A stretch of 48,122 bases of DNA from Deltaproteobacteria bacterium (GCA_019307945.1 JAFDIS010000021.1:1-48122); one strand, 5' to 3'. Shown: positions 1 to 9,452, counted from the stretch's first letter. The notes: generated from the letters alone by a model not told the origin. Made by a program: numbers and translations.

Positions 1-300
1 CACGACCCACCAACCAAAGGGAATGCGTCCCTGGGAGGTTCCGGCAACGTTCATGGGGTCACCCTGACCTGCCTCAGGATGGGCATTGCTTGGATGTCCA
101 CGATCAGTGCTCCTGGAAAACAGCCTGGGCGTTCGGGTTCAAGGAGTCGCCTTATCCTAGGGCCTGGGATCTTCCTGTCAAGAGCAGAGCGCTATGGATT
201 CCCTCGTGGCGATCACCCCTTTGGTTTGACTCCGGCTCCGTTTCCCCCTAGAATCCAACCGTGGTTCGCCAAAAACCTGGTCCCCGAAGGAGGAATGCTC
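1..300. other. Upstream region without a recognised gene
   Basis: No convincing coding signal is seen. The frame of the first gene stays open back to about position 79, but that extension reads as low-complexity, non-conserved sequence and the ribosome binding site lies just before position 301. No clear promoter was found. Confidence 0.5.
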
Positions 301-2238
301 ATGTCTGCCCTAAAACATCTATTTTCACCCATTACCATCCGTTCGATGACACTGGCCAACCGGGCCGTGATGCCCCCCATGGGTACCAGCCTGGCCAGGG
401 ATTCCATGGTGACCGAGGCTAACCTGGCCTACATGAGACGGCAGGCGTCAAGCGGTGTGGGGCTCGTAATCACGGAGATCGCCGCCGTACACCCTACGGG
501 ATGTTATGGGTCTGATCAGATAGCGGTGTACGATGACCGGTTCATGCCCGGGCTTGAGAAGCTGGCCCGGGTGGTGCACGAGGCGGGGGGCAAGGTGGCA
601 CTCCAACTTCACCACACGGGACGGGAAAACTTTTTCCTTTTACAAGAGGGCAAGGCCATAGGTCCCTCGGCCGTGCGGAGCCTGGTCTACGGCATGGCGC
701 CCCAGGAGATGAGTCTCGACATGATCCGGGAGGTGGTGGCATCCTTTGGAACCGCCGCCGCCAGGGCGCAGGCGGCGGGCTTTGACGCCGTGGAGGTTCA
801 CGGGGCTCATGGCTATCTCCTGACCCAATTCCTATCGGCCATATCCAACCGGCGCAAGGACGAATACGGAGGATCCTTCAGGAACCGGGCCCGCTTCATG
901 ATCGAAGTCCTGGAGGCGGTCCGCGGGGCGGTTGGTGAGGATTTTCCCGTACTCCTTCGGGTTTCCGCCGAGGAATTCATCAAGACTGGTTACACCGTGG
1001 AGGAGATGCAGGGCATTCTGCCCGACCTGGTGAGAGCGGGCGCGGACGTGATTCACGCCTCCATAGGGACCCACGGAAGCCCGGGCGGTATAACGAGCGC
1101 GCCGCCGGAGTATGAACCCGGCTTCAACGCCTGGCGCGCCCGCAGGCTCAAGGAAGCCGCGGAGGTACCGGTGATCGCCGTGGGCCGTTTTACGGACCCG
1201 GCCGAGGCGGATCAAGTCATCGCGCGGGGGGACGCCGACATGGTGGCCTTCGGCAGGCAGCAACTGGCAGATCCGGATTACCTGAAGAAGGCCCGGGAAG
1301 GCCGACCGGAAGAGATCCGCAAGTGCATCGCTTGCAACCAGGGGTGCATTGAGCGCGTGATGTTTGAGCCCGGAAAATCGATCCGCTGCGCCATCAATCC
1401 GGAAACGGGACAGGAGTTGATTTATCCCCGGGGACCCTCCAAGAAACCCAGGGACGTCTGCGTGGTAGGCTCGGGACCCGCCGGGCTCACAACCGCCTAC
1501 GAGGGCGCCAGGCTGGGGCACCGGGTGAGCCTGTTTGAAAAGGAGCCGCGGCTGGGGGGCAACCTCTTTTATGCAAGCAGGGCCCCGCATAAGGATCTTT
1601 TCGCCGGGTGGCTCGAATGGTTGATCAAGCAGGTGCGGAGTATGGGCGTTGAGATCCACACGGGCGTGCATGTCACCGGGACGCTACTGAAAGAGGGAGA
1701 CTGGGATTTCGTCGTCTTGGCGACAGGGTCTGAGAAGATCATACCGGAGGTCCCCGGCGGGCAAATGAATCACGTGCACGATGCCTGGCAGATCCTGGAC
1801 GAATCCGTGGCCGTTGGAAAGGATGTGGTGGTGGTGGGCGGTGGCCTCGTGGGCATGGAAACGGCGGACTTCTGCGCGGAACGGGGTGCGAGGGTGACCG
1901 TGATCGAAAAACTCGATCAATCCCCGGTGCCCAAGATTACATCACACGGGTACATGCTCCATCGGCGATTGAAGGAGAAGGGGTGCGCCCTGCTCCTGGG
2001 GACGAGCCTGGCGGAGATACGATCCGAATCCGTGGTGGTCGTCAAGGGCGGGGAAGAGCAGGTCCTCACGCCCACGGATCAGGTTATCATGGCCGTGGGC
2101 ATGAAACCATGCGACGATCTGAGTCGGGCCCTGGATACGGGGGGTATCCCATACCGGGTGGTGGGAGATGCTGTCGCGGTGCGCCGCATCATCGAAGCCA
2201 CCGAGGAAGGGGCCAGGGCTATCTGGGACTTGGGCTGA
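301..2238 (+). CDS. Fe-S/FMN/FAD NADH:flavin oxidoreductase, 2,4-dienoyl-CoA reductase family
   Basis: This 645-residue protein has the full old-yellow-enzyme/FadH layout. An FMN TIM barrel covers about residues 1-340 and contains HGAHGYL followed by NRRKDEYGGS. A 4Fe-4S motif CIACNQGC starts near residue 342 with a fourth Cys downstream. An FAD Rossmann motif VGSGPAG lies near 388 and an NAD(P) motif VVGGGLVGME near 510. Such enzymes reduce activated C=C bonds of enoyl-CoA or enoate substrates with NAD(P)H in the cytoplasm. I chose ATG 301 because GAAGGAGG ends seven bases before it; ATG 295 would be too close and the upstream extension is not conserved-looking. The HGAHGYL signature is closer to enoate-reductase-like members than to E. 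coli FadH. Family assignment is firm, substrate unknown. Confidence 0.9.
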   Translation: MSALKHLFSPITIRSMTLANRAVMPPMGTSLARDSMVTEANLAYMRRQASSGVGLVITEIAAVHPTGCYGSDQIAVYDDRFMPGLEKLARVVHEAGGKVALQLHHTGRENFFLLQEGKAIGPSAVRSLVYGMAPQEMSLDMIREVVASFGTAAARAQAAGFDAVEVHGAHGYLLTQFLSAISNRRKDEYGGSFRNRARFMIEVLEAVRGAVGEDFPVLLRVSAEEFIKTGYTVEEMQGILPDLVRAGADVIHASIGTHGSPGGITSAPPEYEPGFNAWRARRLKEAAEVPVIAVGRFTDPAEADQVIARGDADMVAFGRQQLADPDYLKKAREGRPEEIRKCIACNQGCIERVMFEPGKSIRCAINPETGQELIYPRGPSKKPRDVCVVGSGPAGLTTAYEGARLGHRVSLFEKEPRLGGNLFYASRAPHKDLFAGWLEWLIKQVRSMGVEIHTGVHVTGTLLKEGDWDFVVLATGSEKIIPEVPGGQMNHVHDAWQILDESVAVGKDVVVVGGGLVGMETADFCAERGARVTVIEKLDQSPVPKITSHGYMLHRRLKEKGCALLLGTSLAEIRSESVVVVKGGEEQVLTPTDQVIMAVGMKPCDDLSRALDTGGIPYRVVGDAVAVRRIIEATEEGARAIWDLG

Positions 2239-2287
2239 TGGTGTGAGCGTTCCCATGAAACCGTGGGACAACCCCGGGAGGTGATGT

Positions 2288-2847
2288 ATGAAGGCGGTCT
2301 GTTACAAGCGTCCTGGTAAAGTGGCCTGTGAGGAGGTGGAACGGCCCTCCTGCCGGGAGACGGGCATCATCGTCCGCGTCGCGGCCTGCGGCATCTGCGG
2401 GTCTGACCTTCATCTTTACCGGCACGGGCTTTTGACGGAGATGATCACCCGTTCCTCTGAACAGGGCCCGATCCCGGGCCACGAGTTCAGTTGAGAAGTG
2501 GTGGAGGTGGGCGGGAAGGTCAAGGACATTCGGGTGGGCGATCGGGTGGCCGCGCTGGGCCTGGGTGCCATGGCTCATTACGTCTCGATCCCCAAAGCTT
2601 CCCTGGGCGCAACCGTATTCAAACTCCCCGAAGGCCTTTCCTACGAGGAGGCCGCCACCATCGAGCCTCTGGCCACCTCTTTTCATGCCTGCTCCCTGGC
2701 AGGTACTGCGCAGGAGGAGCACGTGGTGGTCTTCGGGGCCGGGATCATCGGGCTGGGCATAGTCCAGTGCCTTGTGGCCCAATCGAAGAGGCCTTCGATA
2801 CCCAGGCCCGGTCCGACGCGTCCGTGAAAGTCCTTCTGAAACCATGA
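2288..2847 (+). pseudogene. Zinc-dependent alcohol dehydrogenase (MDR family) remnant
   Basis: The first 68 codons read as a zinc MDR dehydrogenase, with CGICGSDLH and PGHEFS. An in-frame TGA at 2492-2494 then replaces the Gly of the family motif GHExSGxVxxVG, and the same frame continues correctly with EVVEVGGKVKDIRVGDRV. After the nucleotide-binding motif VFGAGIIGLG the frame derails into a basic tail. In the next frame the typical family C-terminus appears, EEAFDTQARSDASVKVLLKP, ending at 2847. About 170-190 codons of the cofactor domain are therefore missing. Its place beside acoX suggests a former acetoin/2,3-butanediol-type dehydrogenase, but that is inference from context. Confidence 0.88.
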
Positions 2848-2878
2848 CACCGGGCCCCCCTGGACGAAGGAGCGATTA

Positions 2879-3880
2879 TTGAAACCAGTCGGAATCATCG
2901 CAAATCCCGCATCGGGAAAGGATATCAGGAGACTCGTGGCCTACGGCTCGGTCTTTGACAACAATGAAAAGACCAATATCGTCAAGCGCCTGCTTATGGC
3001 CCTGGACTCTCTGGGTGTTCGCGAGGTCCTCTACATGCCGGATTACTTTCATATCGTGCCCCGTGCCCTGGAGGACGTGGACCTGGGCCTGGGGGCGAGG
3101 GCCCTTGAGATGCCGGTGACGGGCTCCCAGGAAGACACCACCGCGGCGGCGGGTATGATGGCGGAGGCGGGCGCCGCCTGTATCGTCACCCTCGGGGGGG
3201 ACGGAACGAATCGTGTCGCGGCAAAGGCCTGCGGCGAAACGCCCCTTCTTCCCATATCCACCGGGACGAATAACGTCTTCGGGTACATGGTGGAGGGTAC
3301 GTTGGCGGGTCTGGCCGCAGGCCTCGTGGCACGGGGCGATGTGCCGACCGGGCAGGCCACTTTCCGGGCACCCCGCCTTGAGCTCTGGAGCGGAGATCGT
3401 TTCCTGGACATGGCCCTTGTGGACGTAGTGGTCTCCCAGGAAGGTTTTACGGCCTCCAGGGCGGTCTGGGATGTCTCCACGATCCAGGAAATCTTCCTGA
3501 CCCGTGCGGAACCCTGGAACATCGGGTTTTCCTCCGTGGGCGGCCGCGTATGCCCCATGCCTCAAGGTTCCGGCCGTGGTCTTCACATCAGGTTGGGGCC
3601 GGGCGGGAAAAAGGTTCAAAGCCCCATCGCACCGGGGCTGATCCGTTGGCTGGAGGTGGCTTCCCACGAGGTCTTTGAGCCCGGCAGGGACATCAGCCTT
3701 GCCCGAACACCCGCGATGATCGCCCTGGACGGAGAGCGGGAGTTTTCCGCGGAACCGGAAGACCGGGTCAGTGTGAGGATCAACCTCCAGGGCCCCCTGG
3801 TGGTCCAGGTGGACCGGGTGCTGGAGGCAGCCTGCGACCGATTCCTGTTTACTCAGGAGGTCGGGCAGCAAGGCGGATAG
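2879..3880 (+). CDS. acoX: AcoX-like ATP-NAD kinase family protein
   Basis: This 333-residue protein begins MKPVGIIANPASGKDIRRL and carries LGGDGTNR near residue 105 and PISTGTNNVF near 124. These are the nucleotide-binding motifs of the NAD kinase/diacylglycerol kinase fold, and the whole pattern is that of AcoX, encoded in acetoin catabolic operons; its exact reaction is not settled. The start is TTG at 2879, supported by GAAGGAG about seven bases upstream. It is followed by a damaged E1 gene of an acetoin-dehydrogenase-like complex and preceded by a broken alcohol dehydrogenase, so it is the only complete survivor of a probable acetoin locus. Confidence 0.85.
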   Translation: MKPVGIIANPASGKDIRRLVAYGSVFDNNEKTNIVKRLLMALDSLGVREVLYMPDYFHIVPRALEDVDLGLGARALEMPVTGSQEDTTAAAGMMAEAGAACIVTLGGDGTNRVAAKACGETPLLPISTGTNNVFGYMVEGTLAGLAAGLVARGDVPTGQATFRAPRLELWSGDRFLDMALVDVVVSQEGFTASRAVWDVSTIQEIFLTRAEPWNIGFSSVGGRVCPMPQGSGRGLHIRLGPGGKKVQSPIAPGLIRWLEVASHEVFEPGRDISLARTPAMIALDGEREFSAEPEDRVSVRINLQGPLVVQVDRVLEAACDRFLFTQEVGQQGG

Positions 3881-3995
3881 ACAGTATTGAACCGAAGGCG
3901 CGTTTCTTGGTGGCAACCGGGTGGCAACCCAAACCCAGGGCTCGGGCGGGCCTGCTATGAAGGCCGGAGGAACCCGGGGGGAAAGGAGGAAGGCC

Positions 3996-4718
3996 ATGGA
4001 ATTGGACGCTGAACTGATGAAGGACATGCTGGCCACCATGGTGAAGATCCGCATGTTCGGGGGAAAGGCCCGTATTCCCATGGTGGTGCGGGCCGCTTGC
4101 GGCGCGGGCCTGGGGGCCGCGGCGCAGCATTCCCAGTGCCTGGAGGCGCTCTTCATGCACCTTCCAGGGTTGAAAGTCGTAATGCCCAGCACCCCATACG
4201 ACGCCAAGGGCCTGCTGATCTCCTCCATCCGGGACGACAATCCCGTGGTGTTCCTGGAGCACAAGATGCTCTATAGCCTGGAGGGTGAGGTCCCTGAGGA
4301 GCCCTACACCGTTCCATTGGGGCGGGCGGAAGTCAAGCGCGAGGGAACGGACGTGACCGTGGTGGCCACGGCCCGCATGGTGCATGTGGCCCTGGCCGCC
4401 GCAGAGCGGTTGGCCGAAGAAGGCGTCAGCCTCGAAGTGGTGGACCCCCGCACCCTGTCTCCACTGGACGAAGAGGCGATCCTCGCCTCGGTGTCCAAGA
4501 CCCACCGGCTCGTGATCCTGCACGAGGAAGTGAAGTTTGCAGGCTCGGGCGCAGAGATCGCCGCCATGGTGGCGGAGAAGGGCTTCGATGAACTGGACGC
4601 CCCCATAGTCAGGGTGGGGGCCCCTTTTACACCCGTTCCTTTTTCACTTGTACTGGAGAACGCCTTTATCCCCGACGAGGAGAAATTGGTGGAGGCCGTA
4701 AGGACGGTCATGGGTTGA
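3996..4718 (+). pseudogene. Deletion fusion of acetoin/2-oxoacid dehydrogenase E1 alpha (start) to E1 beta (C-terminal part)
   Basis: The 240-residue reading frame starts with MELDAELMKDMLATMVKIR, which matches the first ~20 residues of a TPP-dependent E1 alpha subunit (AcoA type). At MF it jumps into GGKARIP..GAAAQHSQ..PGLKVVMPSTPYDAKGLL, which is E1 beta (AcoB type) from about residue 110 to its normal end. The TPP-binding body of E1 alpha and the first third of E1 beta are absent. The join falls where both families carry a similar R-x(0,1)-MF stretch, so a deletion at short homology is likely. ATG 3996 has AAAGGAGGA upstream, so the original acoA start seems preserved. A working E1 is not expected. 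No E2 or E3 gene follows. Confidence 0.85.
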
Positions 4719-4772
4719 AAGGCCGGAGAGGACCTCTTCATAATCCGGTGAAGGCGGCGTAGGAGAATCGTT

Positions 4773-5342
4773 TTGGAGATCGAGCATCGGACCCCCCTAG
4801 CCACGGGGGCGGGGATTTGCGGGACGGCAGAGGAGTCCCCGACCTCCTCCAAGCATCAACAGCCTCGGCCGGGGGCCGCAAGCACCGCAGGCGATCGGGT
4901 CCTCACGGCCACGGAAGCGGACTACGAGGCGGTTCGGACCACCAACTCGCTGCTTAGACTCCCGGACGTGCCCGGATTCTACTGGGACACTGAGTCCTAT
5001 ATTCGGGAGGCGATTCGAGAAGAGCGTTGCATGGTGGTCAAGAACCAAACCGTCCTGAAAGGGGCGATGGTCCTGGAGCGCCGTGGGCCTGAGGCAGGCT
5101 ACGCCCGTGAATCCCTGGCCGTGGGCTCCCTGGCGGTGCGGCCTGAATATCGGAAGACCGGCGTGGGGATGATGCTCGTGCGCTACGCCGTCCAAAGGGC
5201 CAGACAAGAAGGGCTCAGGCTTTACGCCGAGTCCTTTTTCCCCTACCGTAAAGTGGATTTTTACCTGGGCCTGGGTTTTCGGAGAGGGCCTCAGCGGTAT
5301 TTTCACGGCGTGCCCTACCATGTTTTCTTTCTGGACCCATGA
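4773..5342 (+). CDS. GNAT-family N-acetyltransferase
   Basis: The C-terminal ~130 residues form a GNAT domain. The acetyl-CoA-binding motif is visible as VGSLAVRPEYRKTGVGMML near residues 115-135, followed by a helix and the YLGLGFRRG motif typical of the last strands. The acceptor substrate cannot be told. The reading frame starts with TTG at 4773, seven bases after AGGAGAA. The first ~40 residues are low-complexity and the true start could lie further in. It sits between two damaged genes and no operon role is evident. Confidence 0.75.
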   Translation: MEIEHRTPLATGAGICGTAEESPTSSKHQQPRPGAASTAGDRVLTATEADYEAVRTTNSLLRLPDVPGFYWDTESYIREAIREERCMVVKNQTVLKGAMVLERRGPEAGYARESLAVGSLAVRPEYRKTGVGMMLVRYAVQRARQEGLRLYAESFFPYRKVDFYLGLGFRRGPQRYFHGVPYHVFFLDP

Positions 5343-5450
5343 GCCCAGGGCCCTACTCCCCGAGTCACAAGAAGTGCCGCTGAGTCGCTGAACCCCGGCT
5401 CACCTGCCGCAGGGACGGGGGTAGAGGATTGACCCCGGGGACAAAGAGGC

Positions 5451-6635
5451 TTGACAAAAAAGGATATGCACCGGCCCACGGATCCCTCCGAGGGTGTTCA
5501 CGATTTCCTGGATCTCCTGGGCCGCTATCCCGACGATCCGATTCGTACGGACATCGCCTTAGACGACCTGGCTGCCCTTCTCTACACGGGCGGCACCACG
5601 GGCCTGTCCAAGGGCGTCATGCTGAGTCACGCGAACCTGAGCATCAACGTGCAGCAGCTCATGGCCTGGGTCTTCGATGCCGGGGACGGCAGGGATAGTA
5701 TCATGGGTATTTTCCCCTTTTTTCACAGCGCCGGGTTCACGGCTGTCATGAACCAGTCCATCGTCAGGGCCCTCAAGGTGATCCTGGTGCCCCGCCCGGA
5801 GCCCGACATAGTCCTCAAGATGACCCGCAAATACCGCCCCGAGTGGTTCCCGTGCGTACCCACCATCTATGTGGGACTGCTCAATCACCCCGATTTTCCC
5901 AAGGCCGATTTCAGCTTCATACGGGGTTGCGTGTCCGGTGCCGCCCCGCTGGCCGTGGAGACTATCCGTGAGTGGGAACAAAGGGTGGGGGCCACGATCA
6001 TCGAGGTGTACGGCCTCACCGAGACCTCGCCCCTGTCCCATGCAAACCCCTGGAGGGGCAAGACCAAGGTGGGCAGCGTGGGCGTGCCGGTCCCGGACAC
6101 GGATTGTCGCATAGTGGATCTGGAGACCGGCGAGAAGGATCTTCCCCAGGGAGAATCGGGCGAGATCATCCTCAAGGGGCCACAGGTGAGCCGCGGGTAT
6201 TACAACCGACCCCAAGAGACCGCCCAATCCTTCCGGGACGGGTGGTTCTACACGGGCGATATCGGGTACATGGATGAGGAAGGGTACCTTTTCATCGTTG
6301 ATCGCAAGAAGGACATGATCATCGCGGGCGGATATAATATTTACCCGCGGGAGATAGACGAGGTGCTCTACGAGCATCCCAAGATCCAGGAGGCCTGCGC
6401 CGTAGGTATCCCTGATCCATACCGCGGCGAGACGGTCAAGGCCTTCATCGTGCTCAAGCCCGGGGAGAGCCTGGACGAACAGGAGATAGCCGCCTATTGC
6501 AAGGAGAAGCTCGCTGCCTACAAGGTACCCAAGGTCTATGAGTTCGTGGATGATCTGCCCAAGAGCGCCATCGGCAAGGTGCTGAGGAGAGAACTCCGGG
6601 AGATGGAAATGAGGAAAGCGGCGGAGCGGGAATAG
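5451..6635 (+). pseudogene. Acyl-CoA synthetase (AMP-forming), N-terminally truncated
   Basis: The 394-residue frame has every motif of a fatty-acyl-CoA ligase from the phosphate loop onward: YTGGTTGLSKG near residue 46, YGLTETSP near 195, YTGDIGYMDEEG near 268, and the catalytic Lys in PKSAIGKVLR near 376. It begins only about 45 residues before the phosphate loop, whereas homologues of ~550 residues have about 170-200 residues there. The upstream DNA (5343-5450) holds no missing piece in any frame I can read and then runs into the GNAT gene. Possible starts are TTG 5451 and ATG 5466, neither with a strong ribosome binding site. The missing part includes much of the N-terminal subdomain, so activity is doubtful. 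Confidence 0.75.
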
Positions 6636-6744
6636 ATCGCCCATTGGAAGTTCCAGCGGCGGAAACTCCGCGATACGACCGCCCCTCCGCCGGGCGGTCC
6701 GGTGATGACCGGGGGGTGGGACGCCGTGGATGCGGGAGGAGAAC

Positions 6745-8247
6745 ATGGAACGATTCGACGCCATTGTAGTGGGCGCGGGAAACGGCGGGCTCACCGCCGC
6801 CGCGGGCCTGGCCCAGAAGGGTCTCAAGGTGTTGCTCCTGGAGCGGCACAACATCCCCGGCGGGTGCGCTACGAGCTTTTGCCGGGGCCGGTTCGAGTTT
6901 GAGGTGGCCCTTCACCAGTTGAGCGGCATGGGTTCCCCTGAAAAGCCGGGGCCCCTGCGCATGGCTCTGGAAAGCCTCGGTGTCCTGGATCACGTGGAGC
7001 CCATCGAGATGACGGATCTTTACAGCGTCCTGATGCCCGACGGGTTCAGGCTGGCGCTCAAGGCCGAAAAGGAGGCCACCGTCTTGCTCCTCCAGGAGCG
7101 GTTCCCCGCCGAAAGAGACGCTGTCGAGAAGTTTTTTGATCTTTGTTACCGGTTCGCCAACGAACTGATTTCGGCCTTCTATTTCAAGGACCCGGACACC
7201 TCCAGGGACAAATATCCGGTGCTTTATGAGTACGCGTTCAAGCCGGCCTGCGAGGTCCTGGAAGGCTTTTTCAAAGATCGCCTCCTGAAGGCCGTGCTCT
7301 CCGTCTATTGGGGCTATATCGGGCTGCCCCCCACCCGCATGTCCTTTGCCTACCTGGCGCTTCTCTTTTTCACATACATGGAGTTCAAGCCCTACCACTT
7401 CAAGGGAGGGTCACAGGCCCTGTCCAACGCCCTGATTCACAGGTTCCTCTCCAATGGGGGGACGGTTCGCTTCAACTGCGGCGTGGAAAAGATACTGGTG
7501 CAAGAAGGCAGGGTGCGCGGCGTGCTCACGGAGCACGGGGATCGGTATGAGGCCGACCACGTGGTCTCCAACGTGTCCCAGATCCTCACCTACGTGGAAC
7601 TCATGGAACCGGAACATGTCCCCGGCGGGGTTTTCAGGGAAATGCGCGGAAGGAGTCTGAGTCCATCCGCGTTCACCCTGTTCATAGGGCTCGATTGCGA
7701 GCCCGGGGCCGTGGGGATCACGGAGACCACTAATTTCCTCCTGGACAATCTGGATTTTTCCGACCGGGTGCTCAACCAGATGCAGGCGCTGGACATCGAG
7801 GATCAGCTACTGGTGCTGAGCTGCTATGATGTGGCGGACCCCGAGTTCTCACCCTCCGGTGCGTGCCAGCTCAATTTGGTGACCCTCAAGTACGGAGAGG
7901 CGTGGCTCAGGGTACCCCCCACTCGATACTTCGAGACCAAGTACAGGGTGGCCGAGTCCATGATGCGGAGAGTGGAGGACATCTTCCCCGGCGTCAGGGC
8001 CCATGTGGAGGAACTGGATGTGGCCACTCCCATGACGCATATGCGCTATCTGGGCCACCCCTTCGGGGCCATCTACGGCTGGGAGATGTATCCCAAGGAC
8101 ACCATGTTTTTCCAGCCCGGCCGTCTTTCGCCCATAGAGGGCCTCTACTTTGCGAGCGGCTGGAGCGGTGACTGCGGTTTTCAGCCCACACTGGAGGCGG
8201 GCATGTCTGCGGCCAACGCCATTTATCAAAAGATCAGCGGTGAATAA
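6745..8247 (+). CDS. FAD-dependent phytoene desaturase/carotenoid isomerase-like oxidoreductase
   Basis: This 500-residue flavoprotein opens with a dinucleotide-binding motif, VVGAGNGGLTAAAGLA, and RHNIPGGCATSF, as in the CrtI/CrtISO/retinol saturase group. It closes with LYFASGWSGDCGFQPTLEAG, the usual C-terminal FAD-contact region. The family carries out desaturation, saturation or isomerisation of polyenes and other hydrophobic substrates; no other carotenoid gene is nearby, so the substrate is open. ATG 6745 is preferred over ATG 6730 because GGAGGA lies four bases before it. The next gene, a ferredoxin-tailed reductase, follows after 13 bases and is a likely electron-transfer partner in the same operon. 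Confidence 0.8.
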   Translation: MERFDAIVVGAGNGGLTAAAGLAQKGLKVLLLERHNIPGGCATSFCRGRFEFEVALHQLSGMGSPEKPGPLRMALESLGVLDHVEPIEMTDLYSVLMPDGFRLALKAEKEATVLLLQERFPAERDAVEKFFDLCYRFANELISAFYFKDPDTSRDKYPVLYEYAFKPACEVLEGFFKDRLLKAVLSVYWGYIGLPPTRMSFAYLALLFFTYMEFKPYHFKGGSQALSNALIHRFLSNGGTVRFNCGVEKILVQEGRVRGVLTEHGDRYEADHVVSNVSQILTYVELMEPEHVPGGVFREMRGRSLSPSAFTLFIGLDCEPGAVGITETTNFLLDNLDFSDRVLNQMQALDIEDQLLVLSCYDVADPEFSPSGACQLNLVTLKYGEAWLRVPPTRYFETKYRVAESMMRRVEDIFPGVRAHVEELDVATPMTHMRYLGHPFGAIYGWEMYPKDTMFFQPGRLSPIEGLYFASGWSGDCGFQPTLEAGMSAANAIYQKISGE

Positions 8248-8260
8248 GGGGAGGCTCCCG

Positions 8261-9418
8261 ATGGAAAAGCGCGTATATGAAGACTTCGACGGTTACGATG
8301 AAATGGTGAAAGAGATCGAGGTGAGCCGGAAGTACGGGGTGAATCACAGCGCGGCGACGCACGAGGCGGATCAGTACATCCGCCTGCTTCACCCCGCACG
8401 GCTCAAGCTCGAAGTGGCGGACATCCGGGACATATCGCCGACCACCAAGCTCTTCAGACTGGTCTCCAGGGATCGCTATCTTCCCCCCTTTCAGCCGGGC
8501 CAGTACATAGCACTGCACGTGGAGGCGGAAGGCATCCGGACCGCGAGGCCTTACAGCATTTGTTCGTCCCCCAACCAGACAGCCTTTTATGAGATCGCGG
8601 TGCGAAGGGTCCCGGGGGGGCTGGTTTCGAACCACCTCCTGGACCGGGTTGAACGGGGAACGCAACTGGAAGCCTCAGGGCCTGCGGGAAACTTTTACTT
8701 CAACCCCCTGTTTCATGACCCGACGATGGTCCTGGTGGCGGGAGGCAGCGGGGTGACGCCCTTTAGAAGCATGGTCCTGGAGACCCTGGAGTCGGCACTG
8801 GATCGCACCATCCACCTTTTTTACGGCAGCAAGACGGCCGAAGAACTCCTGTTCCATGACGAATTCCTGGATCTCTCAGACAAGTACGAGAGGTTCCATT
8901 ATATCCCGGTCCTGGAGGAACCCCCCGCCGGTTCGACCGGGGCCGAAGGCTTCATAAAGGGGACTACGGTCCTGGATGCGGTGGGCGACGTGGAAGGCCG
9001 CACTTTTTATCTTTGCGGGCCCCGGGCCATGTACGATTTCTGCATTCCGGAACTGGAGGCCCTGGGCGTGCGTCGGCGAAAAATACGCACCGAGGTCTAC
9101 GGGGCGCCCCTCAAGGTGTGGGAGACCCCTGGTTGGCCTGCCTCGGTGAAACCCGGCGATACCTTCCGGGTGAGCTTGGAAGGAGGCGGTGCATTCGAGA
9201 CGCGGGCCGCCGAACCGCTCCTTTCAGCCATGGAGCGGGCGGGAATACTGGTGCCGTCCTTGTGCCGGTCAGGCGAATGTAGTATGTGCAGGATCAGGGT
9301 GGTGGACGGCCGCGTCTTCCAGCCCCCGGGCGTACCTGTTCGGAAATCGGACAGGCGCTTCGGGTATGTGCATTCCTGCGTGACTTACGCCCTGGAGGAC
9401 CTGCGCATCGCTTTTTGA
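8261..9418 (+). CDS. Ferredoxin-NAD(P) reductase with C-terminal 2Fe-2S domain
   Basis: The 385-residue protein has an N-terminal extension of ~50 residues, then an FAD domain with RPYSICSSP and an NAD(P)-binding motif VAGGSGVTPFRSM. A plant-type 2Fe-2S ferredoxin domain lies at the C-terminus with CRSGECSMC and a last Cys in HSC. The layout resembles PaaE/KshB/phenol-hydroxylase reductases, which pass electrons from NAD(P)H to a partner enzyme. ATG 8261 is chosen because GGGGAGG sits upstream, in the short gap after the flavoprotein gene. Close spacing suggests co-transcription with the CrtI-like gene. In an anaerobe the partner need not be an oxygenase; the real acceptor is not visible. Confidence 0.85.
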   Translation: MEKRVYEDFDGYDEMVKEIEVSRKYGVNHSAATHEADQYIRLLHPARLKLEVADIRDISPTTKLFRLVSRDRYLPPFQPGQYIALHVEAEGIRTARPYSICSSPNQTAFYEIAVRRVPGGLVSNHLLDRVERGTQLEASGPAGNFYFNPLFHDPTMVLVAGGSGVTPFRSMVLETLESALDRTIHLFYGSKTAEELLFHDEFLDLSDKYERFHYIPVLEEPPAGSTGAEGFIKGTTVLDAVGDVEGRTFYLCGPRAMYDFCIPELEALGVRRRKIRTEVYGAPLKVWETPGWPASVKPGDTFRVSLEGGGAFETRAAEPLLSAMERAGILVPSLCRSGECSMCRIRVVDGRVFQPPGVPVRKSDRRFGYVHSCVTYALEDLRIAF

Positions 9419-9452
9419 GATCAGCATAGAACAGAAAGGGGATGAGACGGAA

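Noticed and set aside
79-300. N-terminal extension of the first flavin reductase
   Set aside because: The extension is not conserved-looking and the ribosome binding site sits directly before 301.
832-1671. Long open frame on the minus strand inside the reductase gene
   Set aside because: It is the antisense shadow of a GC-rich gene; its content is His/Pro/Arg-rich with no motif. The same holds for minus-strand frames at 2876-4264, 5559-6854, 27390-28556, 29627-30931 and 36550-38103.
2492-2494. TGA in the dehydrogenase read as selenocysteine or as a recoded Gly
   Set aside because: The family residue here is Gly, not Cys, no stem-loop typical of a bacterial SECIS element is evident just after it, and many intact genes in the window end in TGA. 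The same gene also has a large deletion.
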